Assembly: GCA_001871015.1 (NCBI GenBank)
Contig: MNUO01000115.1
Coordinates: 1-22,227 of the forward strand
DNA length: 22,227 bases
DNA from: Candidatus Desantisbacteria bacterium CG1_02_38_46
GTDB taxonomy: Bacteria; Desantisbacteria; UBA1551; UBA1559
Direction of reading: 5' to 3'
Within the stretch, counting starts at the first letter, position 1. The number at the start of each line of letters is the position of its first letter. The position numbers and the translations under genes are program-made. The notes beneath the pieces are model-generated. The model had not been told where the DNA came from. It ran no database searches and was given only the letters and a program-made list of their open reading frames with translations. Of the stretch, positions 6,341-14,275 are shown in pieces.

Positions 6341-8385
6341 GTGAAAACAGTATGAAGTTTGATTTTTGAGAAAAATTTATCTATTTCTTCAATATCTGAG
6401 GTAATCTTACATTCAGGCAATGATTTTAAAAACATCTTTCCATAGGACCTTGTTCTTAATCTGGGGTCCAGTATGGCAACTACTCCAATATCTTCTTTCG
6501 TGCGAATAAGTCTACCAAAACCCTGCTTGAGCATAATTATTGCCTGCGGAACCTGATACAAGAGAAAAGGGTCTTTTCCTTCTTTCTGAAGGTATTCTAT
6601 CTTAGTTTCTGTGACCGGGTCAAAAGGCGCAGCAAATGGTAATTTCACAATTATAACACATTCAAGTGCCCTGCCTGGCACATCCACCCCCTGCCAGAAG
6701 GTGTTCGTTCCAAACAGGACGAATCCACCGTTTTTTAGATTGACACCTTCCTTGAACTTCTTCAGCATTTTATATCTGGGCAGGTCTCCCTGACGCAGGA
6801 TTTTTAATTCAGGAAAGTCTTTTAGAGAATTATGGATTTCATTCATCATTTTGAAACTTGTAAATAAGACGAAAGTACGTCCTCTGACAATTTCAAGGAT
6901 TTGAGTAATTTGTCTTGCTACTTCGTTTGTGTAGTTCTTTGTTTCATTGCTTGGGTCAGAAAGAGAGGGAGAGATATAAAGAAGTGCATTCTCTTTAAAG
7001 TTGAATGGCGAGCCGAGGATTAGTTCGCTGGTTTCATCCAGTCCAATCCTTTCCTTGAAGTAGTTAAAGGAACCGTTTGTGGATAGAGTTGCAGAAGTTA
7101 GAACTACAGGACTAATTCTGTTGAACACCATTTCCTTCATCAATTCGCCAACATTAACAGGAGAAGCATGAAGAATATATCGCGAATAGCGAGAACTCTT
7201 TATTGTTTCTACCCAGTAGACATAATCCCGCAGGCTCTGGGCTAAAATTGTTTCAACCTCATTGCCGATTATCTTTGCCCGGGTTGAAAGAGCATTTATT
7301 TCAATTTTTTCTTCTGCCAAGCAATCCTTTAAAATTGGAAGCAATGTTTTTAAATATGAAGAGAGAATGAGTAGCGGCTCAGTTAAGGTATTGGGAATAA
7401 AATTCGGCTGGCGAATTCTAAAGGAATTAGTTTTCCAGAGGGAGCCCGTTGGGACAGGAGGACATTTCTCAATTATATTAGAGAAGAATACGTCTGCGGC
7501 TATCCGAACATCTGCAACCAATTTTTCTATTTTTCTCTTCTTATCTTCTTCTCTTACAGAGCCTACTTCGGCAATATTTTTTAGACTGCCAAGCAATCCT
7601 TTACCGGTGCGAGGTGAAGAAATAGAATCGAGTAAGAACTTCAATTTATAGTTTGAGACTTCCACTCCTAGGTAGTTCGTCGCCACTTCTTCTAAGGTGT
7701 GCGCTTCATCAAATACAATGGCATCATATTCAGGCAGTGCTTTTTCTCCTGATGCTAAATTAGCAAAAAAGAGATGATGGTTAACCACAAGAATTTGGGA
7801 TTGGCACTGTTTTTTCTTTGCTTTTCGATAAAAACAATCTTCATGGTGCAGACAATTTTTTCCCATGCAGAGGTCGGCTTCACGGCAGACTTTTCCCCAT
7901 ACTGAGTTCAGGGGTTCAAAATGCAGTTCAGAAATAATTCCTGTCCGGGTTTGCATCCTCCATTCAAAAACATCCTCTAATTGTTTAAGCTCTGTTTTTG
8001 TCTCAAATAGTCCATGCTGCCCGGACTGGTCAAGCCTGCGCATACAGAGGTAATTTTGTCCGCCCACGCACAGGGCATAGTTAAATTTGATATCAAGCGA
8101 TTCCTGCAGAAAAGGAATGTCCTTTTCAACAAGTTGTTGCTGGAGCGCCTTTGTAAAGGTGGAGATTATTACCCGCTTATCCTGTTCGATTGCCCAATAG
8201 ATGAAGGGAACCATGTAAGCCAGACTTTTTCCAATGCCTGTCCCAGCTTCTACAATCAAATGTTCTTCGTTGACGATAGTTTCGTAAATTGCCCTGACCA
8301 TTTCAATTTGTTCAGGTCGGGATTCATAGCCCTGTAAGCGACAGGCAATCGGCCCGTTTTTTTTGAAAATTTCAATAATTTTCAT
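6337..8385 (-). CDS. dinG: DinG-family ATP-dependent helicase
   Basis: Superfamily-2 (XPD/DinG-type) 5'-3' helicase, 682 residues from the ATG at 8385. Visible motifs: GYESRPEQIEMV (Q-like region), Walker A EAGTGIGKS (about 46-54), a four-cysteine iron-sulfur cluster region (YLCMRR, then CREADLCMGKNC and HHEDCFYRK), VVNHHLFF, DEAH in IVFDEAHTLEE, VVLTSATLS, FWQGVDVPG, and motif VI GFGRLIRT. DinG unwinds structured or R-loop-containing DNA during repair. There is no N-terminal exonuclease domain. The frame is open to 8469, but the start at 8385 (or ATG 8397) fits the family's N-terminus. It overlaps the carboxypeptidase stop (8372) by 14 bp, so translation is likely coupled; no clear Shine-Dalgarno. 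Last gene of the phosphate operon by layout. Confidence 0.93.
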   Translation of the reverse strand: MKIIEIFKKNGPIACRLQGYESRPEQIEMVRAIYETIVNEEHLIVEAGTGIGKSLAYMVPFIYWAIEQDKRVIISTFTKALQQQLVEKDIPFLQESLDIKFNYALCVGGQNYLCMRRLDQSGQHGLFETKTELKQLEDVFEWRMQTRTGIISELHFEPLNSVWGKVCREADLCMGKNCLHHEDCFYRKAKKKQCQSQILVVNHHLFFANLASGEKALPEYDAIVFDEAHTLEEVATNYLGVEVSNYKLKFLLDSISSPRTGKGLLGSLKNIAEVGSVREEDKKRKIEKLVADVRIAADVFFSNIIEKCPPVPTGSLWKTNSFRIRQPNFIPNTLTEPLLILSSYLKTLLPILKDCLAEEKIEINALSTRAKIIGNEVETILAQSLRDYVYWVETIKSSRYSRYILHASPVNVGELMKEMVFNRISPVVLTSATLSTNGSFNYFKERIGLDETSELILGSPFNFKENALLYISPSLSDPSNETKNYTNEVARQITQILEIVRGRTFVLFTSFKMMNEIHNSLKDFPELKILRQGDLPRYKMLKKFKEGVNLKNGGFVLFGTNTFWQGVDVPGRALECVIIVKLPFAAPFDPVTETKIEYLQKEGKDPFLLYQVPQAIIMLKQGFGRLIRTKEDIGVVAILDPRLRTRSYGKMFLKSLPECKITSDIEEIDKFFSKIKLHTVFT

Positions 8386-9211
8386 ATGAGAATCCATAGT
8401 CAAGTATTTTTGGAGTATTTTTCCAGAGGTCATCGGTATTGAGGATAATACAGAGCAGTTGTTGTCCATTTTTCATGCATGTGGTAACTATGCATTTTCC
8501 GGCCAGCCTGGTATATCCTGTTTTTACACCATCCACACCTTCATACAATAACAGCATTTTATTGACAGTTTTTAACTTTCTATGATGTGTTTTGCCGTCC
8601 TTCCAGTAGATATCTTTTTCTTTCGTATTTATAATTTTGGCAAACAATGATTTCTTGAGAGCATAGCGGGTAATCTTTGCCAGATCTGAGGCAGTAGAGA
8701 AATTTCCTCCATCAGTATCCAGTCCGTGAGAATTTGTGAATTTTGTATTAGTTGCACCAATTTCCCTTGCTTTTTTATTCATCAATTCCACAAAATTTTT
8801 CTCAGTTCCGGCAATCGCTTCAGCAGCAACAAGCGCAGCATCATTCCTGGATTCTATTAACATTGCATAAAGCAGATCGCTCATACGAATTTTCTGCCCC
8901 CATTTCAATCCGAGTTTCCATGTGTTTATTTTTTTTACATTCCGGCTCACTTTTACCAGTGTGTCAAGTTTAATTCTCTCTATAATGAGAATGCTTGTCA
9001 TAATTTTGGTTAAACTGGCAATGTGGCAGGATTCGTTTTCATTGTATGAATAAATTGTCTGGTTGTTGGTCAAATCTTTAATTAAAATTGCTGAAGCAGG
9101 TATAGACGGTATATCTTTGCCCGGCAATAAGTCACCAATGCCGATAAATGTAAAAAGTAATATGAGCCCCGATGCAACCATTGTGGCAACTGCATAACTT
9201 ATTTTTTTCAT
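8372..9211 (-). CDS. D-alanyl-D-alanine carboxypeptidase (peptidase S11, DacA/PBP5-like)
   Basis: Low-molecular-weight penicillin-binding protein that trims the terminal D-Ala of peptidoglycan pentapeptides. From the ATG at 9211 (279 residues) an N-terminal membrane segment (about 5-27) precedes the catalytic domain. Motifs: ASLTK (SxxK, nucleophile Ser66), ESRND (SxN, S121-R-N123) and DGVKTGYT (KTG, 230-232). The chain stops soon after the catalytic domain, so the usual beta-rich PBP5 C-terminal domain and amphipathic anchor are missing; the N-terminal segment may be an uncleaved anchor. An ATG at 9235 overlaps the phoU stop (TAATG) and is an alternative start. Placement between phoU and dinG suggests co-transcription with phosphate uptake. 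Confidence 0.9.
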   Translation of the reverse strand: MKKISYAVATMVASGLILLFTFIGIGDLLPGKDIPSIPASAILIKDLTNNQTIYSYNENESCHIASLTKIMTSILIIERIKLDTLVKVSRNVKKINTWKLGLKWGQKIRMSDLLYAMLIESRNDAALVAAEAIAGTEKNFVELMNKKAREIGATNTKFTNSHGLDTDGGNFSTASDLAKITRYALKKSLFAKIINTKEKDIYWKDGKTHHRKLKTVNKMLLLYEGVDGVKTGYTRLAGKCIVTTCMKNGQQLLCIILNTDDLWKNTPKILDYGFSYENY

Positions 9212-9234
9212 TCTATTATTCCCATCTAACCCCA

Positions 9235-9897
9235 TTATTTTTCGGTGATGTGGTGGCGGATGTCCTTACCCTGAACCATAAATATTACTTCTTCGCCGAT
9301 ATTTGTAGCGTGGTCAGCGATTCGTTCAAGATGTCTGGAAATAAGAATCAAGTCCATTGCTCGTTGAATTGTTCCTGGGTCAGACATCATATATGTTAAT
9401 AGTTCGCGGAATACCTGGTCCTTTAAATCATCAACTTCATCATCTCGGACACAGACTGATTTTGCAAGTTCGGGTTCCTGTTGCACAAAAGCATCAAGAC
9501 TATCTTTTACCATTTGCCCGGCAATTTCAGCCATTCTCGGAATATCAATTAAAGGTTTAAGCAGAGGTTGTTTTAGTAATTCTTTTGCTGCCTGGCAGAT
9601 ATTTATTGCCTGGTCTCCCATTCTTTCGAGTTCGCTGTTGATTTTAATGGCAGTTACAAGAAATCTCAAATCAACCGCTGCAGGTTGATGTAATGCTATC
9701 ATCTTTATTGTTCTATCATCAATTTCTACCTGCAAAAGGTTAATCTCATCCTCATTTTTGTAAACCTGGTCAATAATGTCCTCTTTTTGTTCAACCAGTG
9801 CTTTAACTGAATCTGAAATCATTGTTTCTGCAAGTCCTGCCATATAAAGCAATTTCTCTTTTAAATTTTTTAATTCTTCATCAAAGTGTCTTTCCAT
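9235..9897 (-). CDS. phoU: Phosphate transport system regulator PhoU
   Basis: 220 residues, the usual length. Two three-helix PhoU repeats are visible, each with its acidic metal-site signature: SELERMGDQAINI (about 88-100) and RHLERIADHATNIGE (about 188-202). PhoU couples the Pst transporter to the PhoR histidine kinase and restrains the Pho response when phosphate is plentiful. It starts at ATG 9897 with GGAGGTTG immediately upstream and follows the second pstB after an 80-bp gap that contains a repeat-like element. No phoR or phoB is in the window. Confidence 0.96.
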   Translation of the reverse strand: MERHFDEELKNLKEKLLYMAGLAETMISDSVKALVEQKEDIIDQVYKNEDEINLLQVEIDDRTIKMIALHQPAAVDLRFLVTAIKINSELERMGDQAINICQAAKELLKQPLLKPLIDIPRMAEIAGQMVKDSLDAFVQQEPELAKSVCVRDDEVDDLKDQVFRELLTYMMSDPGTIQRAMDLILISRHLERIADHATNIGEEVIFMVQGKDIRHHITEK

Positions 9898-9977
9898 TTC
9901 AACCTCCTGAGGGGGTAGGTCTTACACCACAAAAAGTGATAAACACTTTTTGGAAAAGTAGCCTGTCCCCTTTTTAG
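9898..9977. repeat. Intergenic repeat-like element between pstB and phoU
   Basis: The gap contains a hairpin AAAAAGTG (9931-9938) / CACTTTTT (9944-9951) and the 13-mer TAGCCTGTCCCCT (9959-9971). The 13-mer recurs exactly at 16773-16785, upstream of the isomerase gene. This suggests a dispersed element. No terminator-type T-run follows on the minus strand, so pstB-phoU read-through is expected. Confidence 0.5.
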
Positions 9978-10730
9978 TTAGCCGAAGCGGCCTGTAATGT
10001 AATCCTGTGTCTTCTGATTATCAGGACTGGTAAATATTTTGCTCGTTGTTCCAAATTCTATCAGTTCTCCTAAAAGCATAAACCCGCAGCAATCTGATAC
10101 TCTTGCTGCCTGCTGCATATTGTGTGTGACAATCACAATTGTGTATTTCTTTTTTAATTCAAACATCAGTTCTTCAATTTTTGCAGTTGCAATAGGGTCC
10201 AGAGCAGAACAGGGTTCGTCCATAAGGATTACCTCGGGTTCAATAGCCACAAGTCTTGCCATACACAGTCTCTGTTGCTGTTCTAATGGTAGTTCTGTGG
10301 CAATGGAATTCAGTTTATCCTTCATTTCATCCCAGAGTCCAGTTGCTTTTAAACTGCGCTCTACAATTTCTTCAAGCCTGAAGGCTTGAGTTACTCCATG
10401 AACTTTTAATCCATATACTACATTGTCAAATACTGAAAGGGGAAAGGGATTTGGGCGCTGAAAAACCATTCCCACATGCCTGCGCAATTCCACAACATCT
10501 ATATTTTTAGAATAAATATTTTTATCTTTAAAATCCACTTCTCCAGAAATTTTTACCCCTTCTATTAAATCATTCATTCTGTTCAGGCATCGCAACAGTG
10601 TTGATTTTCCACAGCCGGATGGACCTATTAATGCTGTAATTATTTTTTCCTGAAATGCTATACCTATATCCTTCAGTGCCTGAAAATTTCCATAATAAAA
10701 ATTGAGGTTTTTAACTTCAATAGTGTTCAT
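9978..10730 (-). CDS. pstB: PstB-type phosphate ABC ATPase, signature motif degenerate (PstB-2)
   Basis: 250-residue ATPase of the Pst importer. Walker A GPSGCGKS (36-43), Q-loop Gln91 ([10 protein letters not shown]), Walker B VILMDEP with catalytic Glu172, SALDP D-loop and H-loop His203 (VTHNMQQA) are all intact. The ABC signature, normally LSGGQQQR, reads LPLEQQQR (147-154): Ser, Gly and Gly are replaced, which should prevent it from closing on the ATP bound by its partner. It begins directly after the stop of the other pstB (TAAATG) and ends 80 bp before phoU. Its own Walker site could still work with the intact signature of the neighbouring paralogue. From memory, similar LEQQQ variants exist in other bacteria, so this is probably not decay. 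Confidence 0.93.
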   Translation of the reverse strand: MNTIEVKNLNFYYGNFQALKDIGIAFQEKIITALIGPSGCGKSTLLRCLNRMNDLIEGVKISGEVDFKDKNIYSKNIDVVELRRHVGMVFQRPNPFPLSVFDNVVYGLKVHGVTQAFRLEEIVERSLKATGLWDEMKDKLNSIATELPLEQQQRLCMARLVAIEPEVILMDEPCSALDPIATAKIEELMFELKKKYTIVIVTHNMQQAARVSDCCGFMLLGELIEFGTTSKIFTSPDNQKTQDYITGRFG

Positions 10731-11483
10731 TTAGCCAAACCTTCCTGAAATGTAATCTTCTGTTCTTTTATCATTAGGACTGGTAAATATTTTCCCTGTT
10801 TCATTGGACTCGATGAGTTCACCCATCAGAAAAAATGCAGTATAATCTCCAACTCTTGCTGCCTGCTTTGTATTATTTGTCACGATTATTATCATATATT
10901 CTTTTTTCAATTGCCTCATTGCTTCTTCAATCTTTGCTGTAGAGATGGGGTCAAGTCCTGAACAGGGCTCATCCATCAATATTATATCAGGTTTTAATGC
11001 AAGCGCCCTTGCTATGCAGAGTCTCTGTTGCTGTCCTCCTGACAATTTCATTGCAGGGTCATTCAGTCTATCTTTTACCTCATCCCATAGAAATGCATCT
11101 TTTAGACTTTTTTCTACTATGCCATTCAACTCTTTTTTATTTGTGATGCCAGCGAGTTTCGGTCCATAAACAATATTTTCAAAAATACTCATTGGCAAAG
11201 GGATGGGTAGGGCAAAAATCATTCCAACCCTTCGGCGTAATTCTACAGGATTTATACCCTGGTATATATTTTTCCCATCAAATAAAATTTCTCCTGTAAA
11301 TTTCATTTCTGGATCCAGGTCATTCAGGCGATTCAAACATCTCAAAAATGTTGTTTTTCCACTTCCAGCAGGTCCTATTACTGCAAGAATTTTATTTGGA
11401 GTTATATCGAGGTTGATATTTTTGAGCACATGCTTATCCCCGAAAAAAACATTTAGATTTTTAACACTTATTTTATTATTCAT
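10731..11483 (-). CDS. pstB: PstB-type phosphate ABC ATPase, Q-loop and H-loop altered (PstB-1)
   Basis: 250 residues, colinear with the other PstB. Walker A GPAGSGKT (37-44), signature LSGGQQQR (147-154), Walker B IILMDEP with Glu172 and SGLDP are intact. The Q-loop glutamine at 91 is Ala (GMIFALPIPLP) and the switch histidine at 203 is Asn (VTNNTKQA). These are exactly the functions its neighbour keeps, while it keeps the signature its neighbour lost. The ATG at 11483 matches family N-termini (MNNKISVKNLN) but has no Shine-Dalgarno. The frame stays open to an ATG at 11522 inside a palindromic repeat, so a repeat-derived extension of 13 residues is possible. Confidence 0.93.
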   Translation of the reverse strand: MNNKISVKNLNVFFGDKHVLKNINLDITPNKILAVIGPAGSGKTTFLRCLNRLNDLDPEMKFTGEILFDGKNIYQGINPVELRRRVGMIFALPIPLPMSIFENIVYGPKLAGITNKKELNGIVEKSLKDAFLWDEVKDRLNDPAMKLSGGQQQRLCIARALALKPDIILMDEPCSGLDPISTAKIEEAMRQLKKEYMIIIVTNNTKQAARVGDYTAFFLMGELIESNETGKIFTSPNDKRTEDYISGRFG

Positions 11484-11556
11484 TGAATTATTTTGCAGAG
11501 CAAGCTCTGCCACTACTTCCATTCACAGCAGAGTAAACTCTGCCACTACTGACGAC
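11484..11556. repeat. Two palindromic repeats between pstA and pstB-1
   Basis: Hairpins GCAGAG-CAAG-CTCTGC (11495-11510) and GCAGAG-TAAA-CTCTGC (11528-11543), each followed by CACTACT/CACTACTT, fill the gap. They belong to the same family as those at 6113-6269 and 12411-12510. The loops differ (CAAG, TAAA) as complementary four-base variants. One copy lies in the possible extended reading frame of pstB-1. Confidence 0.85.
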
Positions 11557-12393
11557 TTATAAATTTCTTTTCGTAAATTTATGCATTATCCAGTAAGCGG
11601 TAAGGTTCATCGCAAGGATAAAAATTACCAGAACTGCCGCGGTCCCACAGGCATTTTTCATAGAAATCCCCTCGCGTGAAAGGATATAAAAATGCACTGA
11701 CATTGTGCGCACTGAATCAAACAGGGAAGAAGGTAGGCGAAGAGAAGAGCCTGCAGTAAAAATTACTGCTGCTGTTTCACCTACACTTCTTCCTATTCCA
11801 AGAATTATTCCTGTCACAATTCCGGGCAGAGCATTTGGCAAAACCACTTTTTTTATAGTCTCCCATTTTGTTGCACCCAGTGAAAAACTCACTTCGCGGT
11901 AAGAATATGGCACAGTTTTGATTGCCTCTTCAGAAGTTCTAATAATTGTTGGAAGAATCATAAATGCAAGGGTTAGCCCACCAGAAAGAATTGACCATCC
12001 CATTTTTAAAGTAACAACAAATAAAATAAAACCAAAAAGTCCGAATATAATAGAGGGAATCCCAGCCAGGGACTCTGCCCCAAAACGGATAATCTTTGTA
12101 ATTTTTCCCTCTCTGATATATTCAGTTAGATATACTGCTGCTCCAACCCCAAGTGGAGTTGCTATGACAATTGCTACAAGAGTCAGTACAAATGTTCCTA
12201 TGATAGTGGGCAGAATTCCCCCTGCTTTACCCATTTTTGCAGGGAAGTTAGAGAGGAATTCCCAGTTCAATACAGGTATTCCCTTGCTTAACATAAATAC
12301 AATTATAAAAAGAAGTATGAAAATTGTCAAACCTGTTGCAATTCCTAATACTATTCTCATTATTTTTTGAGAAGTTTTTGGGTTTAATCTCAT
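11557..12393 (-). CDS. pstA: Phosphate ABC transporter permease PstA
   Basis: 278-residue inner-membrane permease that pairs with PstC to form the phosphate channel. Six hydrophobic segments are apparent (about 13-35, 63-88, 108-130, 134-150, 193-212, 250-270). The EAA coupling loop for PstB reads EVSFSLGATKWETIKKVVLPNALPG (split here as EVSFSLGATKWETIKK plus VVLPNALPG), followed by the typical GIGRSVGETAAVIFTAG helix. Start ATG 12393 has GAGGT close upstream, sited just after the pstC-pstA repeat block, so ribosome access is kept despite the hairpins. Followed by two pstB genes. Confidence 0.95.
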   Translation of the reverse strand: MRLNPKTSQKIMRIVLGIATGLTIFILLFIIVFMLSKGIPVLNWEFLSNFPAKMGKAGGILPTIIGTFVLTLVAIVIATPLGVGAAVYLTEYIREGKITKIIRFGAESLAGIPSIIFGLFGFILFVVTLKMGWSILSGGLTLAFMILPTIIRTSEEAIKTVPYSYREVSFSLGATKWETIKKVVLPNALPGIVTGIILGIGRSVGETAAVIFTAGSSLRLPSSLFDSVRTMSVHFYILSREGISMKNACGTAAVLVIFILAMNLTAYWIMHKFTKRNL

Positions 12394-12403
12394 AAAACCT
12401 CTA

Positions 12404-12518
12404 TTGTAGTGGCAGAGTTTACTCTGCCCCTATTGTAGTGGTCGAGCTTGCTCGACTTTTCTGCAGAGTAAACTCTGCCACTACATAATGATCTGCAGAG
12501 TAAACTCTGCCACTACAA
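12404..12518. repeat. Four-hairpin repeat block between pstC and pstA with perfect 24-bp inverted arms
   Basis: Four stem-loops: GGCAGAG-TTTA-CTCTGCC (12411-12428), GTCGAG-CTTG-CTCGAC (12441-12456), GCAGAG-TAAA-CTCTGC (12463-12478 and 12495-12510). The outer arms, 12404-12427 and 12495-12518, are perfect reverse complements over 24 bases, so the whole block can fold as one long cruciform or RNA stem. No T-run follows, so it is not a standard terminator. Confidence 0.9.
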
Positions 12519-12520
12519 TT

Positions 12521-13366
12521 TTAACGTTTTCTTACAGCATAGTTTGCTATAATATTCAGAATCATTATTATTATAAAAAGAACCACTCCAGTTGCAAATA
12601 GAGCTTGCCGATGGTCTCCTGCTGCAAATCCCATCTCCAGGGCAATGTTTGTGGTCAGAGTACGGGCAGGATCTAGAATTGACCTTGGAATTTTTACAGC
12701 ATTTCCAGCAACCATAATTACTGCCATTGTTTCTCCAATTGCCCTTCCCATTCCAAGAATTATACTTGCTACAATTCCAGAGCGAGCTGCTTTTAGTACA
12801 ACCATATGAATTGTCTGCCACTTAGTTGCACCCATTGCGAGGGAACCTTCTCTGTAAGAGCGTGGCACTGCCTGAATTGCATCAATAGAAATGCTGATAA
12901 TTGTTGGAAGAATCATTATCCCCAATATTATTGAACCTGCAAGAATTGAAAGTCCCGGCCCTCCGAGATTTTCTCTTATCAATGGCACCAGCACAACCAT
13001 TCCTATAAATCCATAGACCACCGAAGGAATTCCAGCAAGCAATTCAATTGTAGGTTTTAAAATTGCCATTATCCTGCGAGGGACAAATTCAGAAAGAAAG
13101 ATTGCACAAGAGAGTCCAAGTGGAACACCAATAATAAGTGCTCCTGCTGTAATCCATAGCGTGCCAAGAATCATAGAAAAAATACCGAATTGCCCTTCGA
13201 GGGGGAACCATTTGCTACTTGTGACAAAATTCTTAAAACCCACCTTAAATATTAAAGGCGTGCCTTCTTTGAAGATAAATATGGCTATCAGAAAAAGCAT
13301 AAAAATTGCTGAAAGGGCAATCAAAAAAAGACTTTTTTCAATAACGACTTCTTTGGTATTTTTCAT
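12521..13366 (-). CDS. pstC: Phosphate ABC transporter permease PstC
   Basis: 281-residue partner permease of PstA. The N-terminal segment (about 12-32, LFLIALSAIFMLFLIAIFIF) and further hydrophobic spans give six membrane helices. The coupling loop reads EGSLAMGATKWQTIHMVVLKAARSG (seen as REGSLAMGATKWQTIHMV then VLKAARSGIV), followed by ILGMGRAIGETMAVIMVAGN, both typical of PstC. The ATG at 13366 overlaps the pstS stop (ATGA), and no Shine-Dalgarno is seen, so translation is coupled to pstS. A 127-bp repeat-filled gap separates it from pstA. Confidence 0.95.
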   Translation of the reverse strand: MKNTKEVVIEKSLFLIALSAIFMLFLIAIFIFKEGTPLIFKVGFKNFVTSSKWFPLEGQFGIFSMILGTLWITAGALIIGVPLGLSCAIFLSEFVPRRIMAILKPTIELLAGIPSVVYGFIGMVVLVPLIRENLGGPGLSILAGSIILGIMILPTIISISIDAIQAVPRSYREGSLAMGATKWQTIHMVVLKAARSGIVASIILGMGRAIGETMAVIMVAGNAVKIPRSILDPARTLTTNIALEMGFAAGDHRQALFATGVVLFIIIMILNIIANYAVRKR

Positions 13367-14172
13367 TTTGTTTTACTGTATATTTTTGCTGGTATCAAAC
13401 CCTGTTCCTGAATTGTTTTTTGCCCTTCAGGTCCAAGGATATAATCAAGGATTCCTCTGACATAAGTTTCAGCTCCTGTTTTTATCAAGAGGTAAATTGG
13501 GCGGACAAGTTTGTATTTGCCTGCAACAGTATTCTCGGGGCTTGCAGCTATCCCATCAATTTTTAATGCTTTAACTTTTTCATTAACAACTCCATGCGAG
13601 ATATATCCGATAGCGTTGGGGTCATTTATGATGGTTTCCCGCACAGTCCCGTTTGAATCTCCAATGATAGCATCTTCTCCAAGCTTCAGTCCCTTTAGCA
13701 TCAGGTCTTCAAAAGATGACCTCGTGCCTGAGCCTGCCTCACGGGAAACAACAGTAATTGGTTTGTCAATTCCACCGATTTCCATCCAGTTCTTAATTTT
13801 CCCTGAATAAATTGTTCTTATCTGTTCAGTCGTCAAGTTATCTATTTTATTGGAAGGGTGTACCACTAAGCAGATTGCGTCATTTGCAGCAACAAATTTT
13901 TTAAGTTTGTTTGCTTCAGGCGGGAGTGTAACTAAATCAGCCATCCCAATTTGCGCAGTTCCATTTAATGCTGATTGAATCCCGACTGCTGAACCACCGC
14001 CCTGGACATTTATATTCACTCCAGGATTCTTTTTCATATAATCCTCAGCGAGTTGATCAGCAAATGGTAGGAATGCAGTTGACCCGGCCATCGTTATGGT
14101 ACTGCGCTTAGTACAACCACTTACAAAAATTAAAAAAAATGATAGTATTAAAAAAACAATTTCTTTTCTCAT
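13363..14172 (-). CDS. pstS: Phosphate-binding lipoprotein PstS
   Basis: 269 residues from the ATG at 14172, which begins a clean lipoprotein signal (MRKEIVFLILSFFLIFVSGC; lipobox VSGC). Periplasmic binding-protein features include TMAGSTAFLPFADQLAEDY (phosphate-binding Gly-Ser-Thr), NVQGGGSAVGIQSAL, AQIGMADL, and VVSREAGSGTRSSFE (Arg/Ser/Gly-Thr phosphate contacts). It captures phosphate and delivers it to PstCA. The frame is open upstream to 14289 with a lysine-rich stretch, but that is the remnant of the decayed Lon-like gene rather than part of PstS. First functional gene of the pst operon, about 700 bp downstream of PHO-box-like sites. Confidence 0.94.
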   Translation of the reverse strand: MRKEIVFLILSFFLIFVSGCTKRSTITMAGSTAFLPFADQLAEDYMKKNPGVNINVQGGGSAVGIQSALNGTAQIGMADLVTLPPEANKLKKFVAANDAICLVVHPSNKIDNLTTEQIRTIYSGKIKNWMEIGGIDKPITVVSREAGSGTRSSFEDLMLKGLKLGEDAIIGDSNGTVRETIINDPNAIGYISHGVVNEKVKALKIDGIAASPENTVAGKYKLVRPIYLLIKTGAETYVRGILDYILGPEGQKTIQEQGLIPAKIYSKTK

Positions 14173-14275
14173 TTTCAAATTTTGCCTACTTTTCTTCTTT
14201 TTTCTTTGCTTCTTCTTTTCCGCTATTTTTTCTTCAATCAAATTTGAACGCCGTATTTTTTCCTGAATTGCCTTC

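Noticed and set aside
9978-10730. PstB-2 as a simple pseudogene
   Set aside because: The frame, length, Walker motifs, Q-loop and H-loop are all intact; only the signature is changed, and it is complemented by the neighbour.
12513-12821. Serine/asparagine/cysteine-rich 102-aa frame
   Set aside because: It is a shadow frame of pstC, with low-complexity composition and no ribosome-binding site.
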